A stretch of 30,780 bases of DNA from Prorocentrum cordatum (lineage: Eukaryota > Sar > Dinophyceae > Prorocentrales > Prorocentraceae). The position numbers and the translations under genes were made by a program. Positions 16,520-23,830 of this stretch are shown here, piece after piece; position 1 is the stretch's first letter, and each line of letters starts with the position of its first letter. The notes beneath the pieces were generated by a model. It ran no database searches. It had not been told where the DNA came from and was given only the letters and a program-made list of their open reading frames with translations. The stretch lies in assembly GCA_963575745.1 (NCBI GenBank), contig CAUYUJ010014322.1:385001-415780 (forward strand), read 5' to 3'.

Positions 16520-17223
16520 GTCGCTGGAACTCGAGTCCGCGAAAGTACAAGGGAACCCGCCGGCGCTGCGCCCATTGCGCCCACCGCGCGGTCAGGGAAG
16601 GCGCCCGTGGCTGCGAGGCGCGCCCATGTCAGCATGCTGCGTGTAGACGGGAACGACATCCTACCGCGTCTGCCCTCCCAGATGAGCGCTACTCTGACCC
16701 GGGTGCGGTCAGGAGCAAATGCTGCCAATCCAGCCCGAGGGAATAGGTCGAGCCCTTGTCCCGCTCGCTGCGGCTGCAACCCCATGTTGAGTTGCGTAGC
16801 CGCTTCCTCCATGGTTTGCGACTGGGCGCCGGCGACGCTTTGCTCAGCGCGCGTTGCAGGGGCTCGACCGAGCGGGTCAGGGCGCACGCGCTGGTCGACA
16901 TGGTTCAGGTGCGCACATCGCATCGCGAGGAGTTCGTAGGCGCGCGGTTCTATCCCACCTCGCCGCACCACACGGTCATGGCTGCTCAGGGACCAAAGGA
17001 GCCTGGCAGCGCCGGCCGCGCCCAGCGCGCTCGGGGGCGCGCAGACCTTTGCGGGGGCAGAGATGCCGGCAGGGTGGGCCGCTTCAGAGCCCCCGCGTGG
17101 GTCGCCGTAGCACGGCGGGTCTCGGCGGCATCCCCCCGCGAACCCATGTCGGTGAGGGCTGCGCTTCGGTGGGGGGGCTGGGGGGGCCAGAGCAGGTCGT
17201 CTTCGTCCTCGGGGGTGCCCCAT
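16252..17223 (-). CDS. Element A N-terminal segment after the zinc fingers
   Basis: The part from about 17030 to 16500 is protein-like (LLWSLSSHDRVVRRGGIEPR; AYELLAMRCAHLNHVDQRV; QTMEEAATQLNMGLQPQRAG; RVRVALIWEGRRGRMSFPS). The first 60 and last 80 codons are Pro/Arg/Gly-rich and are likely shadows of neighbouring frames. It joins the zinc-finger frame upstream by a shift near 17030. It is predominantly helical with many Arg. No family is recognised. Confidence 0.45.
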   Translation of the reverse strand: MGHPRGRRRPALAPPAPPPKRSPHRHGFAGGCRRDPPCYGDPRGGSEAAHPAGISAPAKVCAPPSALGAAGAARLLWSLSSHDRVVRRGGIEPRAYELLAMRCAHLNHVDQRVRPDPLGRAPATRAEQSVAGAQSQTMEEAATQLNMGLQPQRAGQGLDLFPRAGLAAFAPDRTRVRVALIWEGRRGRMSFPSTRSMLTWARLAATGAFPDRAVGAMGAAPAGSLVLSRTRVPATCPCCCLATTGQETCISPRQDRPLLLGQEGNLPSYDPKDSSTPMRRPTAAPVVPGHSAGAPCQGRALSALVSVGRLRRARMAMKPSPPK

Positions 17224-17717
17224 TGCTCGAAGTCCCGTGGCCGCCCGTAATCACAGTGGGCACAGCGCACCTCTGTGATGGGTGTGGGCGCGGGGCATCT
17301 CTGGCACGGCCATAACGCGTCGTTGCCTCGCAGTCGCCAATGCGTGTCAGGGTCAGGGCGTGCCCCTGGGAATGGTCTCCCGTGGGCCCCAAATGACCGC
17401 GGCGATCTGCATGCCAGCTGCAGGGCGGGGATTTGGGCCCTCCATATCGCGCAAGTCCACTTGGTGCCATCTGTGGCTGGATCTAAAGTCAGCGCGGGTT
17501 CAGAGTCGCTCGTCGACTCATCCTGCGCATGGCGTAACGGAGCAGCTGTAGGTGGGAGAGCAACGACATATGTACATGCACGCCCTCCGCGGTCTTGCCT
17601 GCACGAACGTCCGCGTTGACACGCACTCCAAGGGAAGCTAACCGTGTACGTGTACATATGTTGCTGGCCTCTGAGTAGGGTTGTGCCCCACCTCCATGGA
17701 GCGCGCTGCGCCTCCAT
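16986..17717 (-). CDS. RanBP2-type zinc finger segment, N-terminal part of element A
   Basis: It contains two finger-like units. The second, LWPCQRCPAPTPITEVRCAHC, has the W-x-C-x2-C-x10-C-x2-C spacing of RanBP2-type fingers, which bind RNA or ubiquitin. The first, KWTCAIWRAQIPALQLACRS, keeps the Trp and two Cys but has Trp and Pro where the other Cys are expected, so it looks decayed. Between them lies a linker with FGAHGRPFPGARPD. A Ser/Asp/Glu-rich stretch precedes the fingers. An alternative frame just upstream (Met at 17805) may supply the true N-terminus. The last 70 codons are probably shadow. This is the most upstream recognisable domain of element A. Confidence 0.6.
   Translation of the reverse strand: MEAQRAPWRWGTTLLRGQQHMYTYTVSFPWSACQRGRSCRQDRGGRACTYVVALPPTAAPLRHAQDESTSDSEPALTLDPATDGTKWTCAIWRAQIPALQLACRSPRSFGAHGRPFPGARPDPDTHWRLRGNDALWPCQRCPAPTPITEVRCAHCDYGRPRDFEQWGTPEDEDDLLWPPQPPHRSAALTDMGSRGDAAETRRATATHAGALKRPTLPASLPPQRSARPRARWARPALPGSFGP
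17566..17661. repeat. 11-bp inverted repeat, arms ACATATGTACA / TGTACATATGT
   Basis: Perfect arms at 17566..17576 and 17651..17661 are separated by 74 bases, in otherwise GC-rich sequence. Similarity extends imperfectly beyond the arms. The arms lie near the 5' end of element A coding sequence. Confidence 0.6.
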
Positions 17718-18276
17718 TGTGCTGCGCCGCCGTCGCGGCAGCGTCCGGCGCGGCGTCGGGTTCGCCCCCGCGGGCCGGAGGCGCTCCGCCCTGCCCCTCG
17801 GCCATTGGGTCGTCTACTGGATCATCCTACGTCGTCGCGGGAACCTCCCGCTTCGACGCTCGCGCCTTCTACCAGGATGCGGGCGCCGCCCCGGGAGGGG
17901 GCGGGCGGATCCTGTGGCGCGTTATGGGGGGTTAGCGGGTCCAGAGGCGGTGTCTGGGCGGGCGGTGAGAGCTGGGCGATCGGCGCTGGTCTGCGATCCT
18001 GCGCGCGCGGGCTGGTCGGTCCGCGCGGTCGGCTGTTCTGGGGGGGCCATGATCGCGACGCCCCGTCGTCCGCGGTCGGCCGGGGCCCCCTCGCCCTCCA
18101 GTCGGCCCCTCACCGCCTGTGGTGATGCCCAGGGCACCGCCAGCGATGAACTCTGCGCAGCTGGGGGAGTCAGCGATGCCGGCCGCGCGAGTTGCAGCGT
18201 CGGCCACGTCGTCGGCGCAAATGCGGGGGAGAATGATAATCAGGGGGGCGGGGCGGCACGCCGCCACCTCCACCTG
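17718..18276 (-). other. Upstream region of element A, no secure gene
   Basis: GC-rich sequence between the zinc-finger frame and the (GA)n tract. On the minus strand it is open in long stretches, but the translations are Ala/Pro/Arg-rich or Asp/Thr-rich and carry no motif. A short frame from a Met at 17805 (begins MAEGQGGAPPARGGEPDAAP) could be the N-terminus of element A. It could be a 5' untranslated or promoter region, but nothing promoter-like was identified. Confidence 0.4.
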
Positions 18277-18999
<723 letters not shown>

Positions 19000-21975
19000 T
19001 TAGCGCGGGGCACCAGGTGGAGCGCCGCGGATCGATGACAGTATAGCTTGGATGGTGAGTGACGGCGCAGCACCATCGGGCGAGGGCGTAAGCAGCTCGG
19101 CGAAGGCACGACCGGCGCTGTGGAGGCGCTGGAGCAGAGGGCCTTGACGGGCTTGAGCAGCGGCGAGGTCCGCGGCGAGAGCAGCACATCTCTGCTGAAG
19201 AGCGGCCATAGCATGGGACAGCTCGGTTTCGCGGTCGGTGAGGGGCGGCTGCTCAGTGTCAGCGGCCGCAGGCCTCGTGGCAGGGACGAGGTCATCAGTG
19301 CGCCTGGCCAAGTGGTGGGCTGGCGCAGTACGGCACCCCGTGTGCTGACGGCCGTCACCCTTGAGAGGTGACTGGAGGGTAACACACGGCCCCAGGGCTG
19401 GAGCCGCTAGGGCCTCGCCCCGTGAGGTCGGAAGAGCCGCATCCTCGCGCCCAGCAACAGTGGAAGCATGGACGGGGTGCGGCGGCCTGACTGGCTCGGT
19501 GCCCTGCGGGGGGGCTGGAGCCGCCCCCGCGGGCTGGCGCTGGTGGGGGGACGGAGTGGGTGGCACGGTAGGACCAATCATGATGTCATGCGGGGGCTCT
19601 GGGGTCGGCCGCGTAGTCGGGTGGCGTCTCGATAGGGCGGCATGGTCGGCAGCGTGGGGTGTCGGCGGAGCGTCGTCTATGCTGCCACTCGGTCCGAGGG
19701 GGTCAACCAGGTCATCGTCGGCGTCTTGACGGTGGGCGACCTCATCATGTGGGTGCACTGTCGCTCTCGGTGGCGGAGTCGCGGTAGGCGTCGGGAGGTT
19801 GCCCGACGGGGCAGGGTTGTCGCTGGCTGGGCCGTCGTCCAAGAAGTCCAATCCCCCACCGAAGCCGAACGGGTCGTCCTCCTGTTCATCGGCGTCTTGG
19901 AGGTGAGCGACGTCATCATGTGGGTGCGGTGCCGCTCTCGGTGGCGGAGTCGAGGTGGGCGTCGTGCGGATGCCCGACGGGGCAAGGTTGGCGCTGGCTG
20001 GCCCGTCGTCCAGGAAGTCTAGTCCCCCGCCGAAGCCGAACGGGTCGTCCTCCTGTTCGTCGTATATCGCCCGTTGGGCCTCGGCCCAGAGCTCGTCCGG
20101 GTTCTGCGGGATGTCTGGTCCAGCCGCGGGTGGTGCCTGGTCCGACAGCAGGGGGTTTGGTTCCATTTTGCTGAGTTCCGCAGCTGTAAACCCAGCCCTG
20201 CGGTGTGGGAGCGGGAGAGTGCGGTGTCTGCGCTCGTAAATAGCGACAGCGACCCCATGGAGCACGGTCGCTTGGCGATGTCGCGTTTTGGCAGCTTCGA
20301 CAATGTCGTCTGGAAGGTTGTGAGTGCGTGCCGCCATTGTGGCAAGGGCGTCAGCCTGACGGTTGAACTCCTCCGCAATGGGCCCGATGAGCCCAAGGTC
20401 GATGCCCATGTCTCCCAGGTGGCTGGCGATTTTTTCGACGCGGAACATGTTTGGCTTGGCCATAACACATCGGTGGATCTTTTCCCAGAGGTCCACGTGC
20501 GTGCCCTGCGGCGCTGGATGTCCGTCGATGATGCTTTGGAACCCATCGACCACCGCCTGGTTGTCCACGAAAACGTGCACGGGCCGTTCGGCACATGCCG
20601 TAAGGTGGACGATGGCGAGGGTCTCCGCAACCTGAGCGTTCTGCGTTAGGCCGTGGACGCGTGCACTGTAGTTCATGCGATGGTCGATGCCGTAGTAGAC
20701 GCCGTAACCCGCTCGTGCTAGCAATGGGATGGCTTGGTTGGTGCAAGCACCGTCTGTGGCAGCGTAGACCCATGTCCAACCAGTGTCGTGGTCAAGGTAG
20801 GTGGTGTAGGTGTCCTGGGCTGAAGCCGCAGGATCTCCCTCAGGGGGGGGCCGCGGTATGGGCTGTGGCAGCGGGTCCCTCGCGAGGTCGGCCTGCAGGT
20901 CAAGGAGGGCTGGGTCTTCGTCAAAGAGCCCGCAGTGTCTTGTGTGCGGCGGGAGACGGGCCCACTGGTCGTCACTGATGAGGGTGGTGAGAGGGAGTCT
21001 TTCTCGGGCCCAGCACTTGCAGTCGCGGACAGTGTGCTCCTGAGTTTCCTCTTCCTCGTCGCAGTATCGGCAGATGGGGCTGGGGTCAGCTGACGTGTTT
21101 GATCGGGGTCGTCGCTGTTGGGTGTGGTCCCCGCCCGACAGGTAGTTCAGGAGGAGCGCCAGCTGCCAGGCAGTGCATTTGGCTGCTCCTTTAGTTCGGG
21201 CGAGCCACGTGCTGGCGAAGAGGTCGAGGCCCTGTCTGACAGAGGCAAGGTATCCAAGGTCGTGTCGCCGTGGCTTGATCCTCCGCAGAAAGGCTCTGCG
21301 TTGTGAGGCCCGCAGCATGTGTAGGAAGGCGTTTTGGGGTAAATTCAGCCAGCTGATCTGGCAGCCCCAGTCGTCGTACATGATGCCAAATGTGGGCCAG
21401 GTCCATCGGAGCTGCTGGAGCGACTGGACGAGTCGTCCGACGGGTCCTCCACCAAACAGGGTCTGGACGTGGTGTTGGAGGTCTCTGGCGAGCCCGCAGA
21501 GTGTAACGTCGCGGTTAACCTGTCGCCGCAGGCACAGGAATGCTTCACGCTGCGTGATGGCGTCGATCTCCAGGGCGTGTCCTGGGACGCACACGGCCAT
21601 GAGAGTCCAGAACTCGACCCACTTGTTCCCCTTGGGGCGGATAGCCGCCTTGAGGGCGTGGTTGTAGGCAGTTTTGGCTGGGCCTGATGGTGCTTGAATG
21701 TCGGTGCCCGTGGTGCAGACGCTGGCAGCAAGGGAACGGGCGTGCCGCGCCTTGATAAGCATCGGCGATGGGAGCTTGCCAATGCGCGGCAGGCGAATAG
21801 TCGCCCTCCGTACACGGGCGTCTGCGGTGGCCGTGAGGTTAAGCGCGGCTGGAGCCGGCGCTGCCTCGGCGTTGATGTAACTCCCGACGAGCTTGAAGGA
21901 TCGACCACACGTAAGGGGCGCTCCGCCAGAGTGAGCTGGGTGACGGCGGCGTGAAGTTCGTCGGTGAGCGCCCAC
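19000..21975 (-). CDS. RT connection, zinc knuckle, RNase H and long C-terminal tail of element B
   Basis: This is a 991-codon frame. The coding track enters it near 21900, so the first 25 codons are shadow. CRYCDEEEETQEHTVRDC is a CxxC-H-C knuckle like those in LINE C-termini. RNase H follows: YAATDGACTN (first Asp), QVAETLAIVHL (Glu), VHVFVDNQAVVDGF (Asp), and EFNRQADALATMAA, with all four acidic residues present. The domain looks active. The tail holds two 57-residue repeats plus a remnant (starting DEQEDDPFGFGGGLDFLDD), then a Pro/Ala/Thr-rich disordered stretch, and a coiled coil near the end (ETELSHAMAALQQRCAALAA). The acidic, aromatic repeat motif could be a protein-interaction module, which is inference. 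The stop at 19000 is the last coding feature of B. Confidence 0.8.
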   Translation of the reverse strand: MGAHRRTSRRRHPAHSGGAPLTCGRSFKLVGSYINAEAAPAPAALNLTATADARVRRATIRLPRIGKLPSPMLIKARHARSLAASVCTTGTDIQAPSGPAKTAYNHALKAAIRPKGNKWVEFWTLMAVCVPGHALEIDAITQREAFLCLRRQVNRDVTLCGLARDLQHHVQTLFGGGPVGRLVQSLQQLRWTWPTFGIMYDDWGCQISWLNLPQNAFLHMLRASQRRAFLRRIKPRRHDLGYLASVRQGLDLFASTWLARTKGAAKCTAWQLALLLNYLSGGDHTQQRRPRSNTSADPSPICRYCDEEEETQEHTVRDCKCWARERLPLTTLISDDQWARLPPHTRHCGLFDEDPALLDLQADLARDPLPQPIPRPPPEGDPAASAQDTYTTYLDHDTGWTWVYAATDGACTNQAIPLLARAGYGVYYGIDHRMNYSARVHGLTQNAQVAETLAIVHLTACAERPVHVFVDNQAVVDGFQSIIDGHPAPQGTHVDLWEKIHRCVMAKPNMFRVEKIASHLGDMGIDLGLIGPIAEEFNRQADALATMAARTHNLPDDIVEAAKTRHRQATVLHGVAVAIYERRHRTLPLPHRRAGFTAAELSKMEPNPLLSDQAPPAAGPDIPQNPDELWAEAQRAIYDEQEDDPFGFGGGLDFLDDGPASANLAPSGIRTTPTSTPPPRAAPHPHDDVAHLQDADEQEDDPFGFGGGLDFLDDGPASDNPAPSGNLPTPTATPPPRATVHPHDEVAHRQDADDDLVDPLGPSGSIDDAPPTPHAADHAALSRRHPTTRPTPEPPHDIMIGPTVPPTPSPHQRQPAGAAPAPPQGTEPVRPPHPVHASTVAGREDAALPTSRGEALAAPALGPCVTLQSPLKGDGRQHTGCRTAPAHHLARRTDDLVPATRPAAADTEQPPLTDRETELSHAMAALQQRCAALAADLAAAQARQGPLLQRLHSAGRAFAELLTPSPDGAAPSLTIQAILSSIRGAPPGAPR
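19389..19413 (-). repeat. Bulged hairpin H1
   Basis: Core GGCT-GG-AGCC, bulged G, outer arms GCCCCAG / CTAGGGC (6 of 7 pairs, one C:A mismatch). In the tail of element B. Confidence 0.8.
19506..19530 (-). repeat. Bulged hairpin H2
   Basis: Core GGCT-GG-AGCC, bulged G, outer arms GCGGGGG / CCCCCGC (7 of 7 pairs). Confidence 0.85.
19711..20061 (-). repeat. 171-bp (57-residue) tandem repeat, two copies plus a remnant
   Basis: Copy 1 is 19891..20061 and copy 2 is 19720..19890, each exactly 171 bp. A degenerate third copy starts at 19719 (DDDLVDPLGPSGSIDD). Both full copies start DEQEDDPFGFGGGLDFLDDG and end in VAH-x-QDA. The reading frame is preserved, so expansion was by in-frame duplication. 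Confidence 0.95.
20813..20833 (-). repeat. Bulged hairpin H3
   Basis: Core GGCT-GA-AGCC, bulged G, outer arms TCCTG / CAGGA (5 of 5 pairs, next pair a G:T wobble). Confidence 0.85.
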
Positions 21976-22301
21976 CCTGCCACTTTACCAGGGTGGATGC
22001 GTTGACCTGAGAATCGATCAAACTTGGCGGTTTCGTCAAGAGATTTCTGCAGCTCAGACGCGGTGTGGGTAGTGGAGTTGCTGTCGTCAACAAAGGTAGT
22101 GCTGAGCGATCGAGGAACGTATCGATGCTGCCTCTTTGTCCACACGCACATGAGCAGCTTGATGTCGTCCAGGGACCACGAGCTTCCCTGGAGGTGACCG
22201 TTAGTCCTGGCCAAGTCCTTAGAGTACGCTCCGTTCATGCGGATGTAGCGTTTGTGGTGATGTAGAAATTTCGGCGGACAGTAACGATGTCTTGAGGGCA
22301 C
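21345..22301 (-). pseudogene. Reverse transcriptase motifs B and C of element B (frame-shifted part)
   Basis: The coding track enters this frame near 22260 and leaves it near 21900. NGHLQGSSWSLDDIKLLMCV fits motif B (Q-G at residues 38-39). STTFVDDSNSTTH is motif C with both catalytic Asp (FVDD at 22083..22094). KFDRFSGQRIHPGKVAGWA fits the following strand, equivalent to the GL-x-hN-x-KT block. With motif A in the upstream frame it completes the palm domain. The last 180 codons of this frame are Ser/Arg/Thr-rich shadow. The frame change lies between motifs A and B, so one intact enzyme could not be made without a shift. Confidence 0.75.
21842..21862 (-). repeat. Bulged hairpin H4
   Basis: Core GGCT-GG-AGCC, bulged G, outer arms AGCGC / GCGCT (5 of 5 pairs). 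Confidence 0.85.
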
Positions 22302-22951
22302 CCCGCGTGCAGCGCAAGGTTAAGGCATATGTCCGTGATGAGGTAATCGAAGCACTTCTGTCGGTCTAGGGCAGCTCCAGCAAGGGGGAGGAGTAAAGCC
22401 CTGGCGTGCTCGATGCGCAGGGCGAGAGAGGTGCTGACATCCCCAATGGTAGCTTTGGGAACAGCGCCGAAGCTCGTGGCGTGAGTCCATCCTTTCCGCC
22501 AGTCCGTGAGGCTACGGTAGGCTGGCGCTTCCCACGCGTACATCCAAACGGAAAGAACCGAGAGAAGTCGTTGGTCCGTCGGGAGTTCCCCTCGGCCTTT
22601 TCGGAGGCACGGGTTTGGCACGTGAAGGAGGGGTTCTGGGATGGTGCCAGTGCGTTGCATAGCACGTAAGACGCTGGCGAAGAGGCGAAGGATGTCGTCG
22701 GGTAACTCCTTGGCCTCCTTAGTTGTCCAGCCGTCGAGTCCCCCCGCGCGGCGCGGTGAACGGGTGCGAATGAAGTGGATGAGTTGGTCGTCGGTGAGGT
22801 GGAAAGGGGCTGCTGGTGATGGCGTAGGCAGCTCTTGTCGGTACTCGTCGTAGAAGTCTGCCCACGTCGGCATGGCTTCGGCATCATGACCTGCACGAGC
22901 GCGGTACCTGCCCAAGATGGGCTCCCAGGTGTCGACCATGAGCTTAAGCAT
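22235..22951 (-). CDS. Reverse transcriptase fingers and motif A of element B
   Basis: SPRRAGGLDGW (residues 65-75) fits RT motif 0 (R-A-P-G-x-D-G-W), TDQRLLSVLSVWMYAWEA the RPI-type motif 1, and GAALDRQKCFDYL motif A with the catalytic Asp196. The frame is open and coding-like upstream of the Met to about 22985 (NAIVANTKDMLKL). It overlaps the motif B/C frame; the switch is at about 22260, just after VTVRRNFY. The last ten codons are shadow. The domain copies element RNA into DNA at the nicked target. Confidence 0.8.
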   Translation of the reverse strand: MLKLMVDTWEPILGRYRARAGHDAEAMPTWADFYDEYRQELPTPSPAAPFHLTDDQLIHFIRTRSPRRAGGLDGWTTKEAKELPDDILRLFASVLRAMQRTGTIPEPLLHVPNPCLRKGRGELPTDQRLLSVLSVWMYAWEAPAYRSLTDWRKGWTHATSFGAVPKATIGDVSTSLALRIEHARALLLPLAGAALDRQKCFDYLITDICLNLALHAGCPQDIVTVRRNFYITTNATSA

Positions 22952-22979
22952 GTCTTTGGTATTGGCAACAATGGCGTTG

Positions 22980-23830
22980 GCGGGAGGGCGTCGGGAACCT
23001 GGGCAGGTGGTGGGTCACAAGTGTGGCCTTCGTCGTTGTCCGTGTCGAGCGAGCTACCGTCGCTGGGGCTGAAGCCGCCAGCGTCGGTGTCGGCATCACT
23101 ATCGTCCGTGCAAGCTTGGTCAGGGTTGAAGGCGGTGGTGTCGCAGTGGAGCTGTGCATCGTCGGGAGTGGTGGGCGTGCGGAGATACGCCGTGGGCGAG
23201 CAGTCAGCAGCCCGTGCGTATATGGCCGCCTTTCGCCCGCTTGGCTCGCGGACACCCTCAGCCCAAATCTTGATGCGTTCAGCTTTGGCTCGGTTTGCAC
23301 GTCGCGCCAGCTCTGAGTCAAGGTTTTGGATCAGACGGTCCAGGTGCTCTCCGTGTGGTGCTGGCTCGTCGGGGGTCCAGGCCTCGGGAAAGGCCAGGAG
23401 GACCGTGGGGCGCAGCTTGTGACAGAGAAGGCGGGCCGCGGTCCACGTGCAGTCGATGCGCTGCGCCAGGTACGGCGGGATGGCACGGCAGTCGATATGG
23501 TGGTGCTGTCCGATGAAGCGAAGCTCACAAAGTTGCCGATGGAGCTTGCGAAGGCGGTTCATGTGAATCGTGGAAGCTCCGTAGGTGGGAAAGGCGCGGG
23601 GGACAGCGGGTCGCTCCTCGAACGTGGGTGTGAGCCCGTGCATGGTAGGGGGCTTCTTTTTTGGGTGGTCTGGCGGTGGAGGTGGCAGGTCGCGCAGCCG
23701 GGTGAGATGGTACTCATGGCTGGCCTCGTTTGCCAGGGCGAACATGCGTTCCACATCGTCGCGTGTGTCGGCCTGCTCCATGCGGTCCTGGTATCGCCCT
23801 GCGATGAGGGTCCCTAATGCCTGAAGTTCG
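22980..23830 (-). pseudogene. Linker between endonuclease and reverse transcriptase, element B
   Basis: The first Met is at 23781, but the frame is already coding-like at about 23830 (LQALGTLIAGRYQDRMEQAD), which fits a single-base frame change at the end of the endonuclease frame. It reads RDDVERMFALANEASHEYHL, a Pro-rich loop, then NRLRKLHRQLCELRFIGQ and helices (LDRLIQNLDSELARRANRAK). After that comes a very acidic Asp/Ser/Thr stretch that ends near 22985. Such linkers between EEP and RT are usual in LINEs. The frame stays open to 22366, but that part is shadow of the RT frame. No enzymatic motif. Confidence 0.6.
23061..23083 (-). repeat. Bulged hairpin H5
   Basis: Core GGCT-GA-AGCC, bulged G, outer arms CGCTGG / CCAGCG (6 of 6 pairs). 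Read in a different codon phase (G-F-S-P) from H1-H4. Confidence 0.85.

Larger units (their letters stand above)
1..18276 (-). mobile_element. Element A: very long, decayed LINE-type element carrying a DNA methyltransferase
   Basis: All coding-like frames here read right to left in an order that fits a non-LTR retroelement: zinc fingers, RING-like finger, disordered region, cytosine methyltransferase, EEP endonuclease, reverse transcriptase, CCHC-like knuckle, RNase H, Cys-rich tail. The frame is broken by frameshifts and by stops at 14557, 14218, 13106, 13028, 9715, 4967, 4601 and 648, so this copy is probably inactive. The 3' end lies beyond the left edge. The 5' limit is uncertain and is placed at the (GA)n tract. 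No long terminal repeats, integrase or protease were seen, which argues against an LTR element. A nested or composite origin (an RT element next to a methyltransferase gene) cannot be excluded, although order, strand and codon character are uniform throughout. Confidence 0.7.
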
